Shown piece after piece: positions 37,238 to 47,772 of a stretch of DNA of 64,000 nt. How positions within the stretch are numbered: position 1 is the first letter of the stretch; each line of letters opens with the position of its first letter. The stretch covers positions 434,001-498,000 of the forward strand of contig NZ_JAGPYQ010000002.1 in NCBI RefSeq assembly GCF_018070025.1. The letters are read 5' to 3'. Source of the stretch: Streptomyces liliiviolaceus (lineage in GTDB: Bacteria; Actinomycetota; Actinomycetes; Streptomycetales; Streptomycetaceae). A model generated the notes under the pieces. That model did no database searches and was not told the origin of the DNA. It was given only the letters and a program-made list of their open reading frames with translations. The position numbers and the translations under genes were made by a program.

Positions 37238-38683
37238 ATGTCAGCAGCCGAGGGTCCGCTCGTCGTCGGCGTGGACACGTCCACCCAATCCACCAAGGCA
37301 CTCGTCGTGGACGTGGCCACCGGCGAAGTGGTGGCCAGCGGTCAGGCGCCGCACACCGTGTCCTCCGGAGCGGGCCGCGAGAGCGATCCGCTCCAGTGGT
37401 GGGACGCGCTGCGCGAGGCGCTGCACCAGTGCGGGGACGCGGCACGCGAGGCGGCGGCGGTGTCCGTCGCCGGTCAGCAGCACGGGCTCGTCACCCTCGA
37501 CGCGCAGGGCGCCCCGGTGCGCCCCGCCCTCCTGTGGAACGACGTGCGGTCGGCGCCGCAGGCCGGCCGCCTCGTGGAGGAGCTGGGCGGGCCCAAGGCG
37601 TGGGCCGAGCGCACCGGCAGCGTCCCGGGTCCGTCCATCACCGTCACCAAATGGGCGTGGCTCGCCGAGCACGAGCCCGAGTCCGTCCGCGCCACCGCGT
37701 CGGTGCGGCTGCCCCACGACTACCTCACCGGGCTCCTCACCGGGCTGGGCACGACCGACCGTGGCGACGCCTCGGGTACGGGCTGGTGGGCGTCCGGGAC
37801 GGAGGCGTACGACGAGGAGGTCCTCGGCCACGTGGGGCTCGACCCCGCCCTGCTGCCCCGGGTGGTCCGGCCCGGCGAGGTCGTCGGAACCGTCCGCGAC
37901 TCCGATGACCTGCCCTTCGCCAAGGGCACGCTGGTCGCCCCCGGCACCGGTGACAACGCCGCTGCCGCGCTGGGCCTCGGCCTGCGCCCGGGCACCGCTG
38001 TGCTCAGCCTCGGCACGTCCGGCACGGTGTACGCGGTGTCGACGAGGCGGCCCGCCGACCCCACCGGCACCGTGGCGGGTTTCGCCGACGCGCGGGGCGA
38101 CTGGCTGCCGCTGGCCTGCACCCTCAACTGCACGCTCGCGGTGGACCGAGTCGCGGCCCTCCTAGGTATAGACCGCGAGGCCGTCGAGCCGGGTACGAGC
38201 GTGACGCTGCTCCCCTACCTGGACGGCGAGCGCACTCCGGCCCTGCCGCACGCCTCGGGCCTGCTGCACGGGCTGCGGCACGACACCACGAGGGGCCAGC
38301 TGCTCCAGGCCGCGTACGACGGGGCGGTCCACTCGCTGCTCGGCGCGCTCGACCTGGTGCTCGACGAGGACGCGGACCGTTCGGCGCCGCTCCTGCTCAT
38401 CGGCGGGGGCGCCCGCGGCAAGGCCTGGCAGGAGACCGTACGACGGCTTTCGGGACGTGCCGTGCAGGTGCCCGAGGCCAAGGAGCTGGTCGCGCTCGGC
38501 GCGGCCGCGCAGGCCGCGGGAGTGTTGACCGGCGAGGATCCGGCGGCGGTGGCCCGGCGATGGAACACGGCGCGCGGGCCGATCCTCGACGCCGGGGAAC
38601 GGGACGAGGCGGCGCTCGCGCGGATCGCCGGGGTAATCTCCGACGCGGCCCCGCTGCTGGAGCGGGAGGCCGATCAGCGCTGA
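37238..38683 (+). CDS. xylB: xylulokinase (FGGY family)
   Basis: 481 residues from ATG 37238, with GGGAGAG six to ten bases upstream. FGGY sugar-kinase motifs: VGVDTSTQSTKALVVD (phosphate loop 1), SVAGQQHGLV, LLWNDVRS, GTGDNAAAALGLGL, SLGTSGTVYAV and LLLIGGGARGKAWQ (adenosine loop). It phosphorylates D-xylulose with ATP for the pentose phosphate pathway. Divergent from xylA and followed after about 100 nt by the ROK regulator. An in-frame extension to 37103 lies in the promoter region and is unlikely. Confidence 0.96.
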   Translation: MSAAEGPLVVGVDTSTQSTKALVVDVATGEVVASGQAPHTVSSGAGRESDPLQWWDALREALHQCGDAAREAAAVSVAGQQHGLVTLDAQGAPVRPALLWNDVRSAPQAGRLVEELGGPKAWAERTGSVPGPSITVTKWAWLAEHEPESVRATASVRLPHDYLTGLLTGLGTTDRGDASGTGWWASGTEAYDEEVLGHVGLDPALLPRVVRPGEVVGTVRDSDDLPFAKGTLVAPGTGDNAAAALGLGLRPGTAVLSLGTSGTVYAVSTRRPADPTGTVAGFADARGDWLPLACTLNCTLAVDRVAALLGIDREAVEPGTSVTLLPYLDGERTPALPHASGLLHGLRHDTTRGQLLQAAYDGAVHSLLGALDLVLDEDADRSAPLLLIGGGARGKAWQETVRRLSGRAVQVPEAKELVALGAAAQAAGVLTGEDPAAVARRWNTARGPILDAGERDEAALARIAGVISDAAPLLEREADQR

Positions 38684-38790
38684 CGGCTTCGCCTCCGGGG
38701 AGCGCGGCCGGTCGCCGCCGGCTCCCCGGGGCGCCAGCACGGACAGGACAGCCCTCAGGGGACCGGCCGGACGAGGACCGACTCAGGCAG

Positions 38791-39999
38791 ATGACCGCAC
38801 CGCTCCACGAGGCCCACCCCAGCAGTCCCGGCCGGCGACTGCCCGATACCCAACAGGGCATGCGCCGCCGCAACCTCGCACGGGTGCTGCACACCGTGAA
38901 CGCCGAGGGGCCGCTCTCGCGTGCCGCCGTCGCCTCGCGGATCGGGCTGACGCGGGCGGCCGTGTCGACCCTCGTGGACGAGCTGATCCGCTCCGGGCTC
39001 CTCGACGAACTGGGCCCCGAGCGGCCGGGGCGGGTGGGGCGGCCCGGTTCGGCGCTGGCCCTGAGCGGACGCGGTCCGGCGGGGATCGGTGCGGAGATCG
39101 GCGTCGACCATCTCGCCGTGTGCGCGGTCGATCTGCGGGGCAAGGTGCGCGCGCGGGTGGTGCGGCACGGCACCAACCGCGGTCGCGCTCCCGAGCCCGT
39201 ACTGGGTGAACTGACGGCGCTGGTACGCCAGATCGTCGCCGAGGCGGGCCGGGAGGGGCTGTGGCCCGCGGGTCTCGCCGTCGCCGTACCCGGTCTGGTG
39301 GCGCGTGACGCCCGGACCGTGGTGCGCGCCCCGAACCTCGGCTGGCTCGACACGGACCTCGCTCCCCTGCTGCCGGACGTACTGCCACTGACCGTCGACA
39401 ACGAGGCGAACTTCGGCGGGCTCGCCGAACTCTGGCTCAACGAGGAGGCACCGCGCGACTTTCTGCATGTCTCCGCGGAGATCGGCATCGGTGGAGCCGT
39501 GGTCGTGGACGGGCGGCTGCTGCGCGGGACGCGTGGTTTCGCGGGCGAGTTGGGGCATGTGCCGGTACGCCCCGAGGGACCCGCGTGCGCCTGCGGCGGG
39601 CGCGGCTGTCTTGAGCAGTACGCCGGCGAGGAGGCCGTGCTGCGCGCGGCCGGCCTGGAACCGGACGGGGACCGGGTCGGGCTGCTGGCCGAGCACGCCG
39701 CGGGAGGCGACAAGAACGTACGGCGTGCCTTGCGCGACGCCGGTACCGCGCTGGGCATCGCGCTGACGGGCGCGGTCAATCTGCTGGACCCGGAGGCCGT
39801 CGTGCTGGGCGGGGCGCTGTCCGGTCTCGCGCCATGGCTGCTGCCTTCGCTGGAGCGGGAGCTGGCCCGCAGGACGGCGGGTCCCGCCTGCGCGGTGTCG
39901 GTCTCCCGGCTCGGCCCGGAAGGTCCGCTGCTGGGCGCCGCGCACTCCGTCGTGCGGGCCGTGCTCGACGATCCGGCGGCGGTGGGCGGCGGGGCGTAG
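38791..39999 (+). CDS. ROK-family transcriptional regulator (probable xylose repressor)
   Basis: 402 residues from ATG 38791. N-terminal winged helix (RRNLARVLHTVNAEGPLSRAAVASRIGLTRAAVSTLVDELIRSGLL) is followed by a ROK sugar-kinase-like domain with VDNEANFGGLAEL, EIGIGGAVVVDGRLLRG, GELGHVPV and the zinc motif CACGGRGCLEQY. ROK repressors bind sugars and leave the operator on induction. Its place after xylA/xylB makes xylose or xylulose the likely inducer, with sites in the 189-nt divergent region. Confidence 0.92.
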   Translation: MTAPLHEAHPSSPGRRLPDTQQGMRRRNLARVLHTVNAEGPLSRAAVASRIGLTRAAVSTLVDELIRSGLLDELGPERPGRVGRPGSALALSGRGPAGIGAEIGVDHLAVCAVDLRGKVRARVVRHGTNRGRAPEPVLGELTALVRQIVAEAGREGLWPAGLAVAVPGLVARDARTVVRAPNLGWLDTDLAPLLPDVLPLTVDNEANFGGLAELWLNEEAPRDFLHVSAEIGIGGAVVVDGRLLRGTRGFAGELGHVPVRPEGPACACGGRGCLEQYAGEEAVLRAAGLEPDGDRVGLLAEHAAGGDKNVRRALRDAGTALGIALTGAVNLLDPEAVVLGGALSGLAPWLLPSLERELARRTAGPACAVSVSRLGPEGPLLGAAHSVVRAVLDDPAAVGGGA

Positions 40000-40450
40000 G
40001 GCCCGACGCCTGGGCAGGTCGCGGGGGCGGAGACGGGTCGCGGGGACGGGTCGCGGGGGCGGCAATCACCCTTTCGGGTGGCCGAGTTGTCCACAGTCAC
40101 GGTGCTGTCCACGGACCCGGGCAGGCCTCTCCTCCCCAACCGGCAAGACCCGTACCGTGTTTCACGTGAGGACGGCGCGACCACGAGTTCGTGCACGAAA
40201 CCGGCGCGGCGCTGACTCGTTGAGCCCTGTCCCCACGGTCTGCACCACATCCGACGCCCGAACCGCATCTGACGCGTGAACCGCAACCACCTTCTGAACC
40301 ACATCCACCTTCTGAAGCGCCTCCGACGCCTGAACCGCATCCACCGTCTGTTCCAACCGTCGTCGTCCCGAGGCTCGTGCGTGTCCCGCCCCGCCGAGCA
40401 CGTCGTCTCTCCGACTCGTATCTCCGACTCGTCTCTCCGAGAGGAAACCC
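40000..40450. other. 451-bp gene-free gap with two repeat blocks
   Basis: No convincing gene. Bases 40017-40060 hold three GGTCGCGGGG-type G-rich repeats just after the ROK gene. A degenerate 18-bp tandem array fills 40234-40358. The amidase promoter should lie between the array and 40450; GAGAGGA precedes its GTG. Open frames here follow the repeat period rather than host codon use. Confidence 0.55.
40234..40358. repeat. degenerate 18-bp tandem repeat, about seven units
   Basis: Units share TGAACCGCATCC after a six-base part that is either GACGCC-like or ACCTTC-like. Seven units can be lined up with 2-5 mismatches each. Because 18 is a multiple of three, all frames stay open: the minus strand would read a six-residue repeat (DAVQAS, EALQKV, DVVQKV, DAVRAS). 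No start or ribosome site supports translation. Confidence 0.75.
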
Positions 40451-41062
40451 GTGGACCGAGCCAAGTACCTGCCAGCCGCCCTGCCCAGCCGGCGGCGTCT
40501 GCTCCAGAGCGCGGCCCTCGCCACGTTCTCCACCGCGCTGCTCCCCACCCCTCGGGCGGGCGCGGCGCCGCGAGGCCTCGACTACCCGCAGTCCGAGTGG
40601 TCGCCGGCCAGCACGTCCAACTACACGGTGGCCAACCGCCCGACGAGCCACCCCGTCGACTTCGTCGTCATCCACGTCACACAGGAGACGTACGCGAACA
40701 CGCTCGCCATCTTCCAGAACCCGAAGAAACAGGTGTCCGCGCACTACGTCGTCAGGTCCGCCGACGGCCACATCGCCCAGATGGTGCGCGAGCGCGACAT
40801 CGCCTGGCACGCGGGGAACTGGGACTACAACACCCGCAGTATCGGCATCGAGCACGAGGGCTGGGTGGACAAGCCGGAGTACTTCACCAACGCCCTGTAC
40901 GAGGAGTCGGCGAAACTCACCGCGGCGATCTGCACCAAGTACGCGATCCCCAAGGACCGCTCACACATCCTCGCCCACTACGAAGTACCGGGCAGCGACC
41001 ACACCGACCCGGGCCCGAACTGGGACTGGACCCGCTACATCAGACTCGTCAACTTCGCCTGA
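40451..41062 (+). CDS. Tat-exported N-acetylmuramoyl-L-alanine amidase (Amidase_2)
   Basis: 203 residues from GTG 40451 after GAGAGGA. A twin-arginine signal (PSRRRLLQSAALATFSTALL, cleavage near AGAAP) is followed by a single Amidase_2 domain: VDFVVIHVTQETY (zinc His), SAHYVVRSADGHIAQMVRERDIAWHAGN, SIGIEHEGWV and HILAHYEVPGSDHTDPGPNWDW (second zinc His). It cuts the lactyl-amide bond between MurNAc and L-Ala in peptidoglycan outside the cell. No cell-wall binding repeat is attached. Confidence 0.92.
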   Translation: MDRAKYLPAALPSRRRLLQSAALATFSTALLPTPRAGAAPRGLDYPQSEWSPASTSNYTVANRPTSHPVDFVVIHVTQETYANTLAIFQNPKKQVSAHYVVRSADGHIAQMVRERDIAWHAGNWDYNTRSIGIEHEGWVDKPEYFTNALYEESAKLTAAICTKYAIPKDRSHILAHYEVPGSDHTDPGPNWDWTRYIRLVNFA

Positions 41063-41181
41063 CCGAGCGAGGCCGAGGAGTCACGGATGCTTGTCCGCGT
41101 CCGCCGCCCGAGTGACGATGTCCCAAGCCGCATCACGTCCAGGTCGAGCACCTCCAGTGCCCGGCCCGTCCAGCGCCCAGC

Positions 41182-42498
41182 ATGTCCAGTCCCCTCATGT
41201 CCAGTCCCATCGCTTTGCGGGAGGCCGGGTTGACCGATCCATGGGTGGCCCTCAATCCGGGCGCCGACCCCGTCGAGCGGGTTCGCGTGCTGCGCCGCGC
41301 CCACGAGACGTTCACCGAGGCGGGTACGGTCTCGCGACCGGTGCGGTCCGTGGTCGCCGACTCGTGGCGGCGTTCGGCGCGGGCCGGGGTAGGACCGGAC
41401 GGCTCCGCTTGTGTGGAACTCACCGACGGAGACCTCGGGTCGTATCGGGCGGAGCACCCGTTGGCCCCGGTGATGCCCCTGTTCCGTGAACTCATGGGCA
41501 CGTTCGCTTCGGACGGCGAGCACCTCCTCGCGGTCTGCGACGCGCAGGGCAGACTCCTGTGGGTGGAGGGCCATCCCGTCACCCGGCAGAAGGCGGACGG
41601 TATGAACTTCGTGCCGGGCGCGCGGTGGGCGGAGTCCGCCATGGGCACGAACGCCCCGGGTACGGCGGTCGCGCTCGACCGGCCGGTGCAGGTCTTCGCG
41701 GCGGAGCACTTCATCCGGCGCGTCCAGCCGTGGACGTGCGCGGCGGCTCCGGTGCACGATCCGCGCACGGGACGGCTGCTCGGTGCCGTCGACATCACCG
41801 GCGGGGACGGTCTGGCGCATCCGCACAGCCTGGGGTTCGTGCAGGCCGTGGCGCGCGCCGCCGAGTCCCAGCTCGCACTGCTCACCCCGATACCGGCCGC
41901 CACCGACGCCCTGCAGCTGACCGCTCTGGGGCGGGACGAGGCCCTCCTCGTGGCGGACGGCCGCAAACTGCGCCTGAGTCGCCGGCACAGCGAGCTCCTG
42001 GTGCTGCTGTCCCGCCATCCGGACGGCCTGACGGGCGACGAACTGCTGTGCTCGCTGTACGAGGACGAGTCGGTGACACCGGTGACGCTGCGCGCGGAGC
42101 TGGCCCGTCTGCGACGGCTGCTCGGGTCCGGGGTCCTCGGTTCACGGCCCTACCGGCTCGCGGTTCCGGTCGAGTCCGATGTCTCGGTCGTGGAGCGCAG
42201 ACTCGCTGCCGGTGCGATCACGGCGGCTGTGACGGCGTACGCCGGGCCGTTGCTGCCCGGTTCCCAGGCCCCGGCGGTGGTGCGGCTGCGCCGACGGCTC
42301 GCGGACGGGCTGCGCGCCGCCCTCGTCGCCGGCGGCGACCCCGACCTGCTGGCGTGCTGGGCCCAGGCGTCGTGGGGTGAGGACGACCTCGATGCGTGGC
42401 GGGCGCTGGCCGCCGTGCGCCCGACGGCTCCGATACAAGCGCGGCTGGCGGAACTGGAGGCGGAGCAGTCCGCGTACCCGTGGCCGGTGCGGCACTGA
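41182..42498 (+). CDS. GAF-domain transcriptional regulator (AcoR-like N-terminus)
   Basis: 438 residues from ATG 41182; an in-frame ATG at 41197 is possible. The N-terminal GAF region ([89 protein letters not shown]) matches AcoR-type ligand sensors. No sigma-54 AAA domain follows; instead the C-terminus has a winged-helix-like block ([49 protein letters not shown]). It lies 124 nt before the aldehyde dehydrogenase gene and probably controls it. Confidence 0.87.
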   Translation: MSSPLMSSPIALREAGLTDPWVALNPGADPVERVRVLRRAHETFTEAGTVSRPVRSVVADSWRRSARAGVGPDGSACVELTDGDLGSYRAEHPLAPVMPLFRELMGTFASDGEHLLAVCDAQGRLLWVEGHPVTRQKADGMNFVPGARWAESAMGTNAPGTAVALDRPVQVFAAEHFIRRVQPWTCAAAPVHDPRTGRLLGAVDITGGDGLAHPHSLGFVQAVARAAESQLALLTPIPAATDALQLTALGRDEALLVADGRKLRLSRRHSELLVLLSRHPDGLTGDELLCSLYEDESVTPVTLRAELARLRRLLGSGVLGSRPYRLAVPVESDVSVVERRLAAGAITAAVTAYAGPLLPGSQAPAVVRLRRRLADGLRAALVAGGDPDLLACWAQASWGEDDLDAWRALAAVRPTAPIQARLAELEAEQSAYPWPVRH

Positions 42499-42622
42499 CG
42501 GTACGGCGGGCACGCCCAGGTCCACCGCGCAATGTACGCAACGTATCTGCAACCTCCCCATCCCTACGCTCGCCGCGAGAGCCGTCCAACGGCGGGCGGC
42601 CCTTCCTCGGGAGGCAGAGCAC

Positions 42623-44146
<1,524 letters not shown>

Positions 44147-44157
44147 ACGCCGAAAAG

Positions 44158-44193
44158 GGGCGCCTGAACAGGCACTTCACCTGTCAGGCGCCC
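44158..44193 (+). terminator. terminator hairpin after the aldehyde dehydrogenase
   Basis: A 14-bp stem with one bulged A: GGGCGCCTGA(A)CAGG pairs with CCTGTCAGGCGCCC around a 7-nt loop. It starts 12 nt after the stop codon. No T-run follows. Strong candidate for transcript end. Confidence 0.85.
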
Positions 44194-44216
44194 TTGAGGG
44201 CCCGTGCTCGCGGTTG

Positions 44217-44334
44217 AGCTCGTGGTAGCGCGGAGGTCGAAGAACCGCAGGCCGTCGATCCGCCCGGAGATGTCGATGTAGAGGTTGCCGTCCAGAGTCC
44301 ATGGATTGCGCTGCCCGGGCAGATGCCGATTGAG
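44217..44334 (-). pseudogene. coding-like fragment without start, 3' of aldehyde dehydrogenase
   Basis: On the minus strand one frame reads NRHLPGQRNPWTLDGN followed by LYIDISGRIDGLRFFDLRATT. From CTG GAC onward about 20 successive codons end in G or C, the signature of real host coding sequence, yet no start codon or ribosome site precedes it within reach. It looks like the C-terminal remnant of a lost gene. The family is not recognised. Confidence 0.35.
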
Positions 44335-44416
44335 TGAGGGGCGCCGCCCGGGTGGATCTGCCCCGGGCCGCGCCCCCTCCCCGCCCCCGAACCGGGTGGC
44401 GGGACCCGCTCGACGG

Positions 44417-44914
44417 TCAGGTCAACGGATTGCTGCACCCCGACGACCAGCTATGAGAGCTGATCTCGTTGTTCGCGTTGATCCTGCTGGTTCCCCTGAC
44501 GAGGGTGTTGTCCCTCAGGTCGTCCACGTACAGCTCACCGCGGCGCAGACAGCCGGTGTGGCCGCCGGCGTCCTTGTTCTCCCAGAACTGCACGTTGTTG
44601 ACGCCGCCGGAGTAGGTGCCGGTGTTCAGCAGCGAGGTCGCCTTGTCGTTGGACGGGCTGCGGAAGGGTCCGACGGTGTCGTTCCAGTTGTCGTCGTTGC
44701 CCTGAGCCGCGCCGATCTGCTCGTTGCAGTCCACCGCGTCGTACGCCCGCACGTAACCGTCGCCACCCTGTGGGTTGTTGGTGTACAGCCGGTAGAGCCT
44801 GTCGCAGTTCGGCCCGGCGACGCCGTCCGGCGCGGCCTGTGCGGGGCCGGCGAGGAGGGTGCCCGCCGCCGCGGTCACACTTGCCGCCACCAGCGCGGCA
44901 CGGATCTTGTGCAT
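44417..44914 (-). CDS. secreted peptidase inhibitor family I36-like protein
   Basis: 165 residues. Sec signal MHKIRAALVAASVTAAAGTLLAG with cleavage after AQA. The mature protein has four Cys and a beta/gamma-crystallin-like pattern (NKDAGGHTGCLRRGELYVDDL, INANNEISSHSWSSGC) seen in I36 Streptomyces metalloproteinase inhibitor relatives. GGAGAC precedes the ATG. It would act outside the cell, perhaps on secreted proteases; the target is unknown. Downstream of a secreted lipoprotein gene on the same strand. Confidence 0.8.
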   Translation of the reverse strand: MHKIRAALVAASVTAAAGTLLAGPAQAAPDGVAGPNCDRLYRLYTNNPQGGDGYVRAYDAVDCNEQIGAAQGNDDNWNDTVGPFRSPSNDKATSLLNTGTYSGGVNNVQFWENKDAGGHTGCLRRGELYVDDLRDNTLVRGTSRINANNEISSHSWSSGCSNPLT

Positions 44915-45085
44915 CGTGTCTCCTTCGGTTCTCGGTGGTCGGCCACGTACGGATCGACGTGGCCGAAGTCATCAGGCATCGGCCGTCCTGGTTGCGGACG
45001 TCGGCCCGGTCAGGGCATGGGCCGTCGCGGTCGCCCGTGCCGGAGGGCGCGGCCCACCATCGGCAGCGGCGCGCCCGTGCAGGTA

Positions 45086-46027
45086 TCAGCGGGCGCCCGC
45101 CCCAGCCTCCAGGCGGTCCGCCCGGCGCAAGGCGGTCAGCTTCATCCGGCGGTCGTCGGCGATCTCCTCGGCATACCGCTCGCGCACCGGAGCTCCGTAC
45201 TCCCCGTCCAGCCGGACCAGCGTGCTGTGCAGGGTGATGCCCCGGGCGCATTCGGCCTCCGCGACGGCGATGCCGACTGCCACGGCATGAGCACGCTCGT
45301 CGCTCAGCCCTTCGCTGCGCTTCTGCGCGTCGGCACGGGCGGCCTCCGGGTCTGCGTAGACGCGACCCGTCTCGGATCGCATGCAGCGGGACCACGCCTT
45401 GAGAGCGGCCGTAAAACGCGGGTCCCGCATGAGCCGCGGCATGTACACCGCGCTGAGATTCGTGGCGATCTTGTCGGCGTGGAAGAACGCCCGTGCGTCG
45501 CCGTAGAGTTCGTCCCGCGCGGTGCGCGTGCAGCCGCCGTTCGGGCTGCGGACGGTTCCTCCGGCCGGCAGTCGTACGGACAGCATCGGTGTGTCCGACG
45601 GGCCCTGGAGGGCGGTCGCGAATCGTTCTCGCTCGGCCGACGACAGCGCCTTGCCCGGTGAGACGGCCTGTCCCCGTTCCCTCTCCTCGAAGAACGCCCG
45701 CCGCAGTCGTTCGCCGTATCCGTGCTTGCGCGCCCATGCGACGTCGTCCCAGACGAGGCGGTAGGAGAAGGCGCGGTCCGTGTCGGCGTCCACACGCGGC
45801 ACCACCCGGTAGTCGAGCCCCTGGCGCCGCATGCACTGCTGGATCAGACGTTCCTCGGCGTGCTCGACCTTGCCCTGCTCGGCCCGCGTCAGCTCCCGTA
45901 CCTCGTTCGTGGACCGCGGTGACGTCCCCGGTTCCTGCCCACGGGAGTCGGCCGCGCAGCCCGTCAGTGCGGCGGCGGTGGCCGCCGCGACGATCGTGAC
46001 GGTGGCGGCGATGCTTCGGCGTCGCAC
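45086..46027 (-). CDS. hypothetical lipoprotein
   Basis: 313 residues from GTG 46027, with GAGGGG seven bases upstream; an extension to 46150 has poor character. Signal with lipobox (VRRRSIAATVTIVAAATAAALTGC) puts it on the outer face of the membrane. The mature part is Arg/Glu/Ala-rich and helical, with several Cys (IQQCMRRQGLDY, NGGCTRTARDELYGDA, RCMRSETGRVYADPEA, AEAECARG). I do not recognise a family. It sits between the I36-like gene and the ArsR-type regulator on the same strand. Confidence 0.7.
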   Translation of the reverse strand: MRRRSIAATVTIVAAATAAALTGCAADSRGQEPGTSPRSTNEVRELTRAEQGKVEHAEERLIQQCMRRQGLDYRVVPRVDADTDRAFSYRLVWDDVAWARKHGYGERLRRAFFEERERGQAVSPGKALSSAERERFATALQGPSDTPMLSVRLPAGGTVRSPNGGCTRTARDELYGDARAFFHADKIATNLSAVYMPRLMRDPRFTAALKAWSRCMRSETGRVYADPEAARADAQKRSEGLSDERAHAVAVGIAVAEAECARGITLHSTLVRLDGEYGAPVRERYAEEIADDRRMKLTALRRADRLEAGAGAR

Positions 46028-46109
46028 GATGTGTCCCCTCCCGGTCCCCGTTCGAGATCCCCACCATCGCGTCGGGCACCGGGCAGCCGCCACACGTTGA
46101 AACCGTGCT

Positions 46110-47138
46110 CTAAACGGAGGGGGGACGTCGCTCCGATGCACCCGGCGCACTGTCGAGGAGAATCAGCCCGGCGGGCGAGATGGTGTGCAGCACACGCGTG
46201 CTCCGCCGTACGCTCAGCAGCAGGCCGGCCCGTCGCAGCACCGTGGCGTGATAGCTCGCCGCCGCTCCGGAGATGCCGAACCGGTCCGCGAGTTCGCCGG
46301 TCGTGCGGCCGGCCACGACATCCTCAAGGATCGCGGCCCGCGTACGGCCGATGAGTGCGGCCAGTTCCGCGCTGCGCGCCCTGTCGCCCGTCGCCTTGGG
46401 CGCAGGTCTGCCGAGCGTGTGCTGGATCGGGTAGACGACGACCGGGGTCGCGTCAGGGGCGGCCAGTGTGACCGGCCGCCGGTGGCAGAAGAAGCTCGGC
46501 TGCAACAGCAGCCCGCGTCCCTCCAGCCGCAGTTCGCGCTCCACGGGGTAGTCGGCCTCCAGCACGGGTGGCTCCCAGCGCAGCACGGGGCGAAACCCCG
46601 CGAGAAGCCCGTCGGTACCACCTTCCAGCACCGCTCTGCCGCGTACGACGTGGTCGGCGTCCACCTGCGCCTGGATGTGGGGCCAGTAAGGCGCAAGCGC
46701 CAGTCGGTGGTAGGCCTGCAGCGCCGCGCCGAGCTGGCGCAGGGTCTCGGTGTCCCCCTCGGCCAGGCCATGGGCATGGGTGTACGCGGGCCGTCGAACC
46801 GGCCTGCGGCGCGAGGCGGCGAGTCGGGTCATGTCTCGGCGCAGGTCGGTCCGCGGGGTGCTGAGCACCGTGTCGATCGCGCTGGCCAGGTCGTAGTGTC
46901 CGCCGAGATCGGGGGTGAGGAAGTCGGGCGAGTAGCCCTGCGGTGGCAGCAGCGCGGCGAGCAGCCGGCTCGCCTCGGGCAGCCGTGGTCGCACGGATCG
47001 CCGCCAGGACCCGAAGAGCAGGGGTGCCTCTTGTGTGATCAGGATCTGGAAGCTGTTGGTGATCTCCCACAGCGGATCGGCAGCGGCGGCGACGCGGACG
47101 CGCGCGACGTCCTCGGTGGTGAAGTGCACACGTAACAT
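46110..47138 (-). CDS. ArsR-type winged-helix regulator with DUF5937-like N-terminus (TTA codon)
   Basis: 342 residues from ATG 47138. The C-terminus holds a winged helix (RAAILEDVVAGRTTGELADRFGISGAAASYHATVLRRAGLLLSVRRSTRVLH), typical of ArsR-like regulators. The large N-terminal region (VHFTTEDVARVRVAAAADPLWEITNSFQILI) is the DUF5937-type part found with it in many Streptomyces proteins; its ligand is unknown. The second codon is TTA (47133-47135), a rare leucine codon read by the bldA tRNA, so expression may be limited to late growth or development. Confidence 0.85.
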   Translation of the reverse strand: MLRVHFTTEDVARVRVAAAADPLWEITNSFQILITQEAPLLFGSWRRSVRPRLPEASRLLAALLPPQGYSPDFLTPDLGGHYDLASAIDTVLSTPRTDLRRDMTRLAASRRRPVRRPAYTHAHGLAEGDTETLRQLGAALQAYHRLALAPYWPHIQAQVDADHVVRGRAVLEGGTDGLLAGFRPVLRWEPPVLEADYPVERELRLEGRGLLLQPSFFCHRRPVTLAAPDATPVVVYPIQHTLGRPAPKATGDRARSAELAALIGRTRAAILEDVVAGRTTGELADRFGISGAAASYHATVLRRAGLLLSVRRSTRVLHTISPAGLILLDSAPGASERRPPSV

Positions 47139-47772
47139 TGGTTCTCCGATGGTGGTCGATCATCGGTCGGAGTGACAGCCAGGTGTCCGTGCACGACGGG
47201 CGGAACGGGTTTCCTGCCGCCCCGTTGTCCCCGCCCGCCGTCTCCTGCTGACTGCCGCCTCAGCGTGCCCGCGTCAGCACCGAGGTGCATCCCGCGCGGG
47301 AGGGAAGTCGCAGTGCTCTCCCGGGAGTGACGCGTTCTCCGAGCGGAGCGCCCGCCACAGCCGCGCCTGTCGCCATCGACATGTGACCCGCGCCAGGAGG
47401 ACCGGACAAGGGCCTGTCACGAGCTACGAAGGCGCTTCGGTCGGCTTCCGGATGCCGGGAGGGCGACAGCCTCCGTCGGCGTGGGTGTCCGCCCCGGAGG
47501 CTCTCCCCGACGGTCGCCTCGACCTGCGTCCGCCGGGCCCGGTCGGGGGCGGCCCCCTCACGGACGGCAAGGAAAATCCCCCGCCCGCGGGAGGCTCACT
47601 CCCACGAGCGAGGAGGAAGCATCCCCCGGGCGAGGGAGCTCCGGGGAACGCACCTGGGCGGAGCCGGCCCAGGTCCGCCGGCGCGTCACAGGCCTGGTCG
47701 ACCAGGCCTGTGACGCGCTGGTCGGCCTGGCCGTCGGCAGCAAGTCCGTGCGCGGATCCCGATCCGGCGGGG
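47139..47772. other. 634-bp gene-free gap with GC-rich hairpins
   Basis: It holds the promoter side of the ArsR-type gene (at 47139+) and the 3' side of the SDR gene. Nothing in it has convincing start, ribosome site and codon use together. Visible structures are a perfect 38-bp palindrome at 47681, and a GC-rich stretch at 47575-47650 with GGGAG/CTCCC and CCCGCGGG repeats. It may be the footprint of a lost gene or element. Confidence 0.55.
47681..47718. terminator. perfect 38-bp palindrome
   Basis: Two 19-nt arms (left arm starts GCGCGTCACAGGCC, right arm is its exact reverse complement) meet with no spacer at 47699/47700; G-U and further pairs would lengthen the RNA stem. It lies about 55 nt after the SDR stop, so it may terminate that gene. 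A loop-free perfect palindrome of this size is also typical of protein-bound sites or cruciforms. Confidence 0.6.

Noticed and set aside
40162..40548. Small minus-strand gene of 128 codons containing hexapeptide repeats.
   Set aside because: No start signal, overlaps the amidase start antisense, and openness is explained by the 18-bp repeat period.
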